From Chitinophagaceae bacterium (GTDB taxonomy: Bacteria > Bacteroidota > Bacteroidia > Chitinophagales > Chitinophagaceae): a DNA stretch of 8,363 nucleotides. Shown piece by piece: positions 1 to 5,395 of the stretch. Numbering within the stretch: position 1 is the stretch's first letter; each line of letters starts with the position of its first letter. The stretch covers positions 1 through 8,363 of the forward strand of contig CANHMN010000064.1 in NCBI GenBank assembly GCA_947461645.1, read 5' to 3'. The notes under the pieces are model-generated. The model was not told the origin of the DNA. It did not search any database and worked only from the letters and a program-made list of their open reading frames with translations. Both the position numbers and the translations under genes were made by a program.

Positions 1-515
1 CGGTAGGATAGTTCATCTTCATTCCAAATCCACAATACACAAACAGGGAGCATAATAGCACCCAATATGGAGCTTAGTGAAACATATCTGGTGAGGTATA
101 GAACCAATACAAAAACGCCAACACAACAAACTGCTACAAGCGGCTGAACTGCAATTAGCATTCCAAGTAACGTGGCAACACCTTTTCCACCTTTGAATTG
201 GGCAAAGGCTGGGAAAATATGCCCCATAACGGCCGCAAGTCCCAAACCCATCATGAAATTGGTACGCTCCAACTCGTTGTTGATGTAATAAGGAAGTAGC
301 CAAAACAATCCTACTGCAGCCATACCCTTTAGAATGTCCAAAACCATTATAATGGTTCCATATTTTGGGCCTAAAACCCTGAAGGCGTTCGTTGCACCCA
401 TGTTTCCACTTCCGTAATCACGAATATCGATGCCAAAAAAACGTTTGCTGATGAGTATTGCCGTGGGGATAGAACCAATAAGATAGGCTAATATGATGAG
501 CAGGAATTCTTTCAT
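1..515 (-). CDS. plsY: Glycerol-3-phosphate acyltransferase PlsY (partial, C-terminus beyond left edge)
   Basis: PlsY is an integral inner-membrane enzyme that transfers an acyl group from acyl-phosphate to sn-glycerol-3-phosphate, giving lysophosphatidate, the first step of phospholipid synthesis in most bacteria. About 171 residues are visible, read from ATG at 515-513; the usual family length is about 200-215, so a short C-terminal part is missing. The three family motifs are all present: GSGNMGATNAFRVLG at residues 35-49, followed by D60-K63-G64; FKGGKGVAT at 107-115; and TRYVSLSSI at 142-150. Hydrophobic segments near residues 4-22, 54-75, 88-104, 116-141 and 150-162 fit the multi-pass topology. 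It is the last visible gene of the minus-strand run, 121 bp after prmA, with candidate promoters in that gap. Identification rests on directly visible motifs and is secure; only the C-terminus is unseen. Confidence 0.96.
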   Translation of the reverse strand, partial: MKEFLLIILAYLIGSIPTAILISKRFFGIDIRDYGSGNMGATNAFRVLGPKYGTIIMVLDILKGMAAVGLFWLLPYYINNELERTNFMMGLGLAAVMGHIFPAFAQFKGGKGVATLLGMLIAVQPLVAVCCVGVFVLVLYLTRYVSLSSILGAIMLPVCVLWIWNEDELSY

Positions 516-574
516 TTCAATAAAATACCTTTTTCAGTGTAGATAAATTAAAGCTTTCTTTGAAAATCGGAAAA

Positions 575-606
575 TGAAGATACGAAATTTCTCGGTTTGC
601 ACTCAA
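575..606 (-). promoter_or_regulatory. Candidate plsY promoter (TTG-N21-TATCTTCA)
   Basis: On the minus strand TTG (606-604) lies 21 nt before TATCTTCA (582-575), an imperfect match to the Bacteroidota -7 box TAnnTTTG. Transcription would start near 568, leaving a leader of about 50 nt before the plsY ATG at 515. A competing -7 candidate, GACCTTTG followed by CA (627-620), lies a little upstream and has one mismatch (first T to G) but no -33 element. plsY could also be read through from prmA, since no clear terminator separates them. Confidence 0.35.
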
Positions 607-636
607 GCACTTTAAGATGCAAAGGTCATGATTTAA

Positions 637-1476
637 TTAGTGTGGCGCACATGTCGTCAAGAACATCCAACCCTTGTGGTTTTGAATTTTATTCACCTGA
701 AAAGCAGCTTCATTCAATGCTCCAACAATATCTGTTTCATCATCAGTCAATATTCCGCTGAAAAGAACAGTTGCATTGGGCTTACAGCTTTTTACAATAT
801 CCTTTAAGTTGGCTTTTATCACGTTAAGGTTAATGTTGGCAAGAACAACATCTGCGTAAGCAGTTGAAGCATCACAAAAATCGGCTTTTACTACGCTCAC
901 TTTGGTACAACCATTGGCTATGAGGTTCTCCTTAGCATTATTGATGCTCCAATCGTCGTTATCTATGGCAAGAATTTCTTTGGCACCCATTTTTTCGGCC
1001 AATATAGCCAGCAAACCGGTTCCTGTTCCGAAGTCGATTACTCGCTTGTTTTGAAAGTTTATGACAGACATTCCTTGCATCATTTGCAAAGTGGTTGCAT
1101 GGTGACCCGTTCCAAAACTCATTTTGGGGGTGATGATGATGTCGAATGTTGATTCAGAAATTGGCTTGTGAAAGGATGCTCTAACCATACAAAAAACAGC
1201 TTCTTCATTCGGACTTTTTACCACAATAGGTTCAAAATCTTTCTCCCATTCTTCATTCCAATTTTTTTCACTTACTATTGATTTTCTGTATGTTACATTG
1301 TATTTCTCGACTAAAATATCAAATAATTCATTTTCAAATTCGGTGGATTTAACGAATGCCTTTAAAGTTGATTCCTGCTCTTCGAAACCTTCAAACCCTA
1401 TTTCACTGAGTTCAGCCAAAAGCAAATCACTTAGTTCAGCAGAGATCCCTTCAAAAATATACTCGTAATGTGTCAT
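637..1476 (-). CDS. prmA: Ribosomal protein L11 methyltransferase PrmA
   Basis: PrmA is a cytoplasmic SAM-dependent class I methyltransferase that methylates lysines and the N-terminal amine of ribosomal protein L11. The 279-residue product has an N-terminal substrate-recognition region (about residues 1-70), then the Rossmann-fold domain. Visible motifs are MSFGTGHHATT at 119-129 (the family's GTG-H-x-TT block), the SAM-binding glycine loop VIDFGTGTGLLAI at 146-158, acidic IDND at 171-174, and LANINLNVI at 212-220, matching the family's N-[IL]-x-x-x-[LIV] element. The first glycine loop reads FGTGTG where many homologues have GCGSG. I start at ATG 1476 (MTHYEYIFEG). An in-frame TTG at 1494 would add six residues (MQPFLC) but lies inside the 3' arm of the pnp terminator hairpin and is not expected from the family. 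Upstream neighbour is pnp; the gap is occupied by that hairpin, and no good promoter for prmA is visible. Confidence 0.95.
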   Translation of the reverse strand: MTHYEYIFEGISAELSDLLLAELSEIGFEGFEEQESTLKAFVKSTEFENELFDILVEKYNVTYRKSIVSEKNWNEEWEKDFEPIVVKSPNEEAVFCMVRASFHKPISESTFDIIITPKMSFGTGHHATTLQMMQGMSVINFQNKRVIDFGTGTGLLAILAEKMGAKEILAIDNDDWSINNAKENLIANGCTKVSVVKADFCDASTAYADVVLANINLNVIKANLKDIVKSCKPNATVLFSGILTDDETDIVGALNEAAFQVNKIQNHKGWMFLTTCAPH

Positions 1477-1480
1477 ACAT

Positions 1481-1518
1481 AAAAAAGGCTGCAACCCAAA
1501 AAACTCAGATTGCAGCCT
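1481..1518 (-). terminator. Rho-independent terminator after pnp, abutting prmA
   Basis: Read on the minus strand, the 9-bp perfect stem AGGCTGCAA (1518-1510) / TTGCAGCCT (1494-1486) encloses a 15-nt loop (1509-1495) and is followed by T-rich sequence; six consecutive T fall at 1486-1481. The stem is GC-containing and directly followed by the U-tract, as in intrinsic terminators. It starts 20 nt after the pnp stop. The U-tract ends 4 nt before the prmA ATG at 1476. An AT-only inverted repeat (1522-1528 / 1533-1539, 7 bp, TTTT loop on the plus strand) sits between it and the pnp stop codon. Confidence 0.85.
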
Positions 1519-1537
1519 GTAAATTATTTTTTAATAA

Positions 1538-3688
1538 TTATTGATTGTCAGAAGCCGGTTTAGCCGGAGCCTCAGGTTTTGGGATCAAAGCTTTTCTGCT
1601 CAACTTGAATTTGCCCGTTTTTGGATCAACATCCAACAACTTCACTTTCACCTTATCACCTTCGTTGAATATGCCTTGCATAGATTCAAGTCGCTTCCAG
1701 CTGATTTCACTGATGTGAAGCAATCCTTCCTTCTTAGGCAAGAACTCTACAAAAGCACCGAATTCTTTGATGCTTTTTACAGTACCCTCGTAAGTATCAC
1801 CAACAACAGGAACGGCTACAATACCATTGATCCAAGCCAATGCTTTGTCTAGACCTTCTTTTTGTTTAGAGAAGATACTCACTTCACCTTGGTTGTTTAC
1901 TTCTTCAATATTTACAGTAGTACCTGTTTCCCTTTGAATTTCCTGAATTACTTTACCACCTGGTCCAATTACAGCTCCGATGTATTCTTTATCGATGGTA
2001 ATTTTAACCATTCTTGGAGCGTGTGGTTTCACATCAGGTCTTGGTCCTTCCGTGCATGCATACATGGCATCAAGAATATGCATTCTGCCTTTCTTAGCTT
2101 GTGCCAAAGCCTGACGCATAACATCCATACTCAAACCGTCAACTTTGATATCCATCTGCACACCACAAATCCCATCTTTTGTTCCGGTAACTTTAAAATC
2201 CATATCTCCTAAATGGTCTTCATCACCCAAGATATCTGTCAATACAGCAAATTGATCTCCCTTGGTAATCAATCCCATTGCCACACCACTTACGTGTTTT
2301 TTTAAAGGAACACCTGCATCCATCAACGCAAGTGACCCAGCGCAAACTGTTGCCATTGATGAAGATCCGTTACTTTCAAGGATGTCACTTACAACCCTTA
2401 CCGTATAAGGATATTCGCTACCAGGCATCATTTTTTTCAAGGAACGCATCGCCAAATTTCCGTGACCTACTTCCCTTCTACCTACTCCCCTCATCATTTT
2501 TACCTCACCGGTACTGAATGGTGGGAAATTATAATGAAGAATGAATTTGCTGTATTCAGATGAATGTGCACTTTCTACAAGAAGCTCATCCAATGGCGTT
2601 CCTAAAGTAACTGTTGTAAGCGATTGGGTTTCGCCTCTGGTAAACAAAGCTGAACCGTGCGGTGTAGGCAAAATATCGTTCTCCATTTCAAGTTGACGAA
2701 TATCTTCAGTTCCTCTTCCGTCCAAACGCTTTCTGTCATTCAAGATCATGTCTCTTACCACATAATACTGCAATTCACCAAAGTAATGACCAATCAATCC
2801 TTTGTCTTCATCGCTTAATTCCTCTTCATTTAAATGTGCAACCAGCTCTTCGTGAAGTGCTTTGAAAGCATCACTTCTTTCATGCTTGGCAGAAGCTGAT
2901 GAAGAAATGGCGTGCATTTTATCTTTAGCAAATGCTGATATTTTTTCGTTAAGTGCTTCATTTCTGTATGGTTTTTTATAATCGCGTTTACCGGTTACTC
3001 CAACCAATTGCCTCAGTTCCTCCTGAGCCTTTACTTGTATTCTGATGGCGTCGTGAGCTAACTCAAGTGCCTTGATTAAATCTTCTTCCTGACATTCGTT
3101 GCTCTCACCCTCAACCATCATGATGTTTTTGTTGGTTGCTGCAATTACGAACTCCATATCGAGTTCTTGCATTTGAGAACGTGTGGGGTTGATGATCATT
3201 TCACCGTTGATTCTACCTACCCTAACCTCTGAAATAATTTCCTGTACAGGAATATCTGAAACAGCCAAAGCTGCTGATGCTGCCAAACAAGCTAAAGCAT
3301 CAGGCATTACCTGGTCATCAGAAGAAATCAATGAAACCAATACCTGTACATCGCATAAATAATCTTCAGGAAACAAAGGACGTAATGCTCTGTCTATTAG
3401 TCTTGATGTTAGTATTTCATAATCATTCAAACGGGCTTCTCTTTTAAAGAAGGAACCTGGAACGCGACCAGCTGAGGCGAATTTTTCCTGATAGTCTACT
3501 GACAATGGAAAGAAATTCTGACCTGCTTTAGGTTCTTTGTTGGCAACAACTGTTGCAAGAATAACACAATTGCCTTGTTTAACGGTAACTGCTCCGTCAG
3601 CCTGTCGAGCCATTTTACCGGTTTCTATGGTAACATTGCGGCCACCGCCTATATCAAAAGTTACTGATGTTGATTTTAAGAAAGACAT
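1538..3688 (-). CDS. pnp: Polyribonucleotide nucleotidyltransferase (PNPase)
   Basis: PNPase is a homotrimeric 3'-to-5' phosphorolytic exoribonuclease that releases nucleoside diphosphates during mRNA decay. The 716-residue protein has the full bacterial layout: first RNase PH domain (about 10-145, with SFFKREARLNDYEILTSRLIDR at 79-100), a linker and helical domain (about 240-320), second RNase PH domain (about 325-555), KH domain (about 558-620, GPGGKVIQEI at 575-584) and S1 domain (about 628-698, GAFVEFLPKKEGLLHISE at 644-661). Catalytic-domain signatures include the phosphate-binding SNGSSSMA at 439-446 and the metal-binding acidic stretch DILGDEDHLGDMD at 485-497. The C-terminal tail is short and Pro/Ala/Lys-rich. 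I start at ATG 3688 (MSFLKSTSVTF); the longer reading frame back to 3751 runs into the rpsO terminator hairpin and does not look like PNPase. rpsO lies immediately upstream on the same strand, the order also known in E. coli. Confidence 0.98.
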   Translation of the reverse strand: MSFLKSTSVTFDIGGGRNVTIETGKMARQADGAVTVKQGNCVILATVVANKEPKAGQNFFPLSVDYQEKFASAGRVPGSFFKREARLNDYEILTSRLIDRALRPLFPEDYLCDVQVLVSLISSDDQVMPDALACLAASAALAVSDIPVQEIISEVRVGRINGEMIINPTRSQMQELDMEFVIAATNKNIMMVEGESNECQEEDLIKALELAHDAIRIQVKAQEELRQLVGVTGKRDYKKPYRNEALNEKISAFAKDKMHAISSSASAKHERSDAFKALHEELVAHLNEEELSDEDKGLIGHYFGELQYYVVRDMILNDRKRLDGRGTEDIRQLEMENDILPTPHGSALFTRGETQSLTTVTLGTPLDELLVESAHSSEYSKFILHYNFPPFSTGEVKMMRGVGRREVGHGNLAMRSLKKMMPGSEYPYTVRVVSDILESNGSSSMATVCAGSLALMDAGVPLKKHVSGVAMGLITKGDQFAVLTDILGDEDHLGDMDFKVTGTKDGICGVQMDIKVDGLSMDVMRQALAQAKKGRMHILDAMYACTEGPRPDVKPHAPRMVKITIDKEYIGAVIGPGGKVIQEIQRETGTTVNIEEVNNQGEVSIFSKQKEGLDKALAWINGIVAVPVVGDTYEGTVKSIKEFGAFVEFLPKKEGLLHISEISWKRLESMQGIFNEGDKVKVKLLDVDPKTGKFKLSRKALIPKPEAPAKPASDNQ

Positions 3689-3710
3689 ATAAAATAGATT
3701 TTCCTCAATG

Positions 3711-3718
3711 CAAATACA
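3711..3718 (-). promoter_or_regulatory. Candidate pnp -7 box
   Basis: TGTATTTG followed by CA on the minus strand matches TAnnTTTG with one change (A to G at position 2) and shares the TTTGCA extension seen before rpsO, ribF and mtaB. It sits 23 nt after the T-tract of the rpsO terminator and about 22 nt before the pnp ATG, giving a leader of roughly 18-20 nt. There is no TTG at the usual -33 distance; the TTTTT of the terminator tail is the only T-rich block there. Moderate to weak call. Confidence 0.4.
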
Positions 3719-3740
3719 TGAGGTGGTGAATACTACTTGT

Positions 3741-3778
3741 AAAAAGAACAATTCCCAACTGATTAAACGGTTGGGAAT
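3741..3778 (-). terminator. Hairpin terminator between rpsO and pnp
   Basis: On the minus strand ATTCCCAAC (3778-3770) and GTTGGGAAT (3759-3751) form a 9-bp perfect stem around a 10-nt loop. The sequence after it is T-rich but interrupted (T-G-TT-C-TTTTT, 3750-3741). It starts 34 nt beyond the rpsO stop codon. It fits a partial terminator or a processing hairpin between rpsO and pnp; in E. coli the same gene gap also carries a terminator and RNase III target hairpins that control pnp mRNA. The plus-strand reading lacks a T-tract. Confidence 0.7.
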
Positions 3779-3811
3779 AATTCAATACAAATGAATTTGA
3801 AATTGGAATTA

Positions 3812-4084
3812 TTATTTACGCAGACCCAACTTCTCAATCAGAGCCCTGTAACCTGTAAGGTCGTGCTTGCTGAGGTAAGTTAATAGACGTTTGCGCTTAC
3901 CAACCATCATCATAAGACCTCTTTGAGAAGAAAAGTCTTTCTTATTGCCTTTCAAATGGTTAGAAATGTGGTTGATGCGTTCTGTAAGCATTGCTACCTG
4001 TCCTTCAATAGAACCGGTGTTGGTAGATTTACCCCCAAATGTGGTAAAAATAGCCATTTTCTTTTCTGTTGTTAAATGAGACAT
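3812..4084 (-). CDS. rpsO: 30S ribosomal protein S15
   Basis: S15 is a primary 16S rRNA-binding protein that helps organise the central domain and platform of the 30S subunit and contributes to an intersubunit bridge. The 90-residue length is the family norm (about 89). Visible family signatures are the N-terminal LTTEKKMAIFTTFG block (residues 4-17), NTGSIEGQVAMLTERINHISNHLK (22-45, containing the conserved TGS.E.Q..L...RI..L..HL pattern), KDFSSQRGLMMMVGKRKRLL.YL (49-71) and the C-terminal YRALIEKLGLRK (79-90). The start is ATG 4084; the internal Met10 would remove conserved sequence. A perfect -7 box lies 50 nt upstream. It leads the minus-strand run rpsO-pnp-prmA-plsY. Its AT-rich leader of about 43 nt could hold an autoregulatory site as known for some S15 mRNAs, but I see no specific structure there. 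Confidence 0.98.
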   Translation of the reverse strand: MSHLTTEKKMAIFTTFGGKSTNTGSIEGQVAMLTERINHISNHLKGNKKDFSSQRGLMMMVGKRKRLLTYLSKHDLTGYRALIEKLGLRK

Positions 4085-4133
4085 TTTTTGAATTTTTTAA
4101 AACCCTGTGTTTTACTTTTTTTTATTTCGGTTG

Positions 4134-4141
4134 CAAATGTA
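4134..4141 (-). promoter_or_regulatory. rpsO -7 promoter box
   Basis: TACATTTG (minus strand, followed by CAACC) is a perfect match to the Bacteroidota -7 consensus TAnnTTTG, with the TTTGCA extension. Transcription would start near 4127, giving a leader of about 43 nt before the rpsO ATG. No TTG is present at the normal -33 spacing; instead a GC-containing inverted repeat (4151-4167) covers that zone. Confidence 0.65.
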
Positions 4142-4150
4142 ATAAAAACT

Positions 4151-4167
4151 GTCGGTATTTTCCCGAC
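4151..4167. repeat. Inverted repeat GTCGG-N7-CCGAC in the rpsO promoter
   Basis: A 5-bp, all-matching inverted repeat with a 7-nt spacer lies just upstream of the rpsO -7 box, where a -33 element would be expected. It is a local GC-rich patch in very AT-rich sequence. It is upstream of the predicted transcript, so if functional it would act as DNA, for example as a protein-binding site. Inference only; a 5-bp arm can arise by chance. Confidence 0.35.
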
Positions 4168-4215
4168 TATTTCAATAAAAAATCAATATTATATTTAAAT
4201 TTAACCTCTTTTGCC

Positions 4216-4234
4216 TTAGTTGTGAATCAACTAA
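4216..4234. repeat. Inverted repeat TTAGTTG-N5-CAACTAA
   Basis: A perfect 7-bp inverted repeat with a 5-nt spacer lies between the divergent rpsO and glycosyltransferase promoters, about 34 bp upstream of the candidate glycosyltransferase -7 box. Neither strand has a T-tract after it, so it is not an intrinsic terminator. An operator-type site is possible. The rest of the 4085-4306 intergenic region holds only the two promoter boxes, the GTCGG repeat and AT-rich sequence. Confidence 0.4.
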
Positions 4235-4267
4235 AGACCAAATTCAGAAAAAGCTACCGCGTTTTGA

Positions 4268-4275
4268 TATATTTG
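4268..4275 (+). promoter_or_regulatory. Candidate -7 box for the glycosyltransferase pair
   Basis: TATATTTG is a perfect TAnnTTTG match on the plus strand, 31 nt before the TTG start at 4307. The predicted transcript would have a leader of about 25 nt without a Shine-Dalgarno sequence. No TTG occurs at 17-23 nt upstream, so support is from the -7 box and position only. A weaker alternative, TATATTTA, lies at 4190-4197. Confidence 0.45.
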
Positions 4276-4306
4276 AGCCGATTTCTGTACAACCAAACCC
4301 ATTTGA

Positions 4307-5395
4307 TTGAAAAGAATAGTTTTTACAGTTACCAATGATCTTTCCTTTGACCAGCGTATGCAGCGCATTTGCGGAAGTTTAGCCCATGATGGCTATGATG
4401 TTTGTTTGGTAGGAAGATCTCAAAATAAATCGGTTACGCTAACTCCAAAACCATTTCAACAAAAAAGGATTTCTTGTCTGTTTCAAAGGGGTTTTTTGTT
4501 TTATGCAGAATACAACATCAAGCTGTTTTTCTACTTGCTTTTTCAAAAATTCGATTGCGTTTGTGTGATAGACCTTGATACCATCATACCCGGCTTTTTG
4601 GCTTCAACCATAAAGAATACAAAACGGGTTTACGATGCGCATGAACTTTTTTGCGAAATGAAAGAAGTGGCAACAAGACCCTTCATATACAAATGCTGGA
4701 AATGGATAGAAAGAACTTTCGTTCCAAAATTTAATCATGGTTATACTGTTAACGATTTGATTGCTGATGAGTTTAAAAAAATGTACGGCAAAGACTATGA
4801 GGTTATCAGAAGCATTGCCAAGTTAAATCCTGAATGCGGACAAACACCAAAAGAAAAATTCCTGCTGTACCAAGGTGCTGTAAATGAAGGGCGTTGTTTC
4901 GAAACCCTTATACCTGCCATGAAAATGGTAGATGCTCAACTCATTATTTGCGGAGATGGCAACTTCATGAATCAGGCTAAACAATTGGTACAAGACCATC
5001 AGCTTCAGCAAAAAGTGATTTTCAAAGGAATGCTTGCTCCACAAGAACTTCGTTCGATTACCAACATAGCTTACATAGGCACTACATTATGTGAAAAGGA
5101 TTCGCTCAGTACCTACTATTCGCTTGCCAATCGTTTTTTTGATTACTTGCAAAGTGGTACGCCTCAAATCTGCGTGGACTTTCCGGTTTATAATAAATTG
5201 AACAATATACACCGAGTTGGTGTTTTGGTAGAGGACCTGTCTGCTGAAAGCCTTGCCGCTTCCATAAACAGTCTGCTGCATGACAAACAACTGTGGCAGG
5301 AATTGCACGAAAACTGTAAAAAAGCCGCTTTGGAATGGAACTGGGAATACGAGGAAAAGAAATTAATTTCATTATACAATAGCTACCTTGGATAA
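4307..5395 (+). CDS. GT-B fold glycosyltransferase (GT4-like)
   Basis: Predicted cytoplasmic glycosyltransferase that moves a sugar from a nucleotide-sugar donor to an unknown acceptor, probably a lipid-linked or surface glycan. The 362 residues show a GT-B layout: the N-terminal Rossmann half (KRIVFTVTNDLSFDQR at 2-17; YDAHELF at 109-115, the acceptor-side His motif common in GT4-like enzymes) and the C-terminal donor-binding half (LYQGAVNEGR at 187-196; ICGDGNF at 214-220; FDYLQSGTPQI at 278-288). The classic E-x7-E of GT4 is not evident; the corresponding loop reads STYYSLANRFFDYLQ (268-282). The start is TTG 4307: an in-frame TGA lies directly before it (4304-4306), and the next in-frame ATG (codon 18) would delete the first beta strand and its conserved sequence. 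It overlaps the next gene by 8 bp, so the pair is very likely an operon. No transmembrane segment or signal peptide is convincing. Confidence 0.88.
   Translation: MKRIVFTVTNDLSFDQRMQRICGSLAHDGYDVCLVGRSQNKSVTLTPKPFQQKRISCLFQRGFLFYAEYNIKLFFYLLFQKFDCVCVIDLDTIIPGFLASTIKNTKRVYDAHELFCEMKEVATRPFIYKCWKWIERTFVPKFNHGYTVNDLIADEFKKMYGKDYEVIRSIAKLNPECGQTPKEKFLLYQGAVNEGRCFETLIPAMKMVDAQLIICGDGNFMNQAKQLVQDHQLQQKVIFKGMLAPQELRSITNIAYIGTTLCEKDSLSTYYSLANRFFDYLQSGTPQICVDFPVYNKLNNIHRVGVLVEDLSAESLAASINSLLHDKQLWQELHENCKKAALEWNWEYEEKKLISLYNSYLG

Noticed and set aside
19..303. 94-residue minus-strand frame at the left edge
   Set aside because: It overlaps plsY in another frame on the same strand; the plsY frame carries all family motifs.
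1477..1494. TTG start for prmA at 1494
   Set aside because: It lies in the terminator stem and adds MQPFLC, which is not expected in PrmA; ATG 1476 fits better.
1586..1593. AAGCTTTG on the minus strand as a prmA promoter inside pnp
   Set aside because: One mismatch to TAnnTTTG, no -33 element at 17-23 nt, and more than 100 nt from the start; too weak to call.
1541..2517. Three plus-strand open frames (1541-1852, 1862-2212, 2278-2517) antisense to pnp
   Set aside because: pnp is unmistakable on the other strand; these frames have no motifs and are shadows of its codon usage.
3689..3751. N-terminal extension of pnp to 3751 (21 extra residues)
   Set aside because: The extension runs through the candidate -7 box and into the rpsO terminator stem, and its residues do not resemble PNPase; ATG 3688 matches the family N-terminus.
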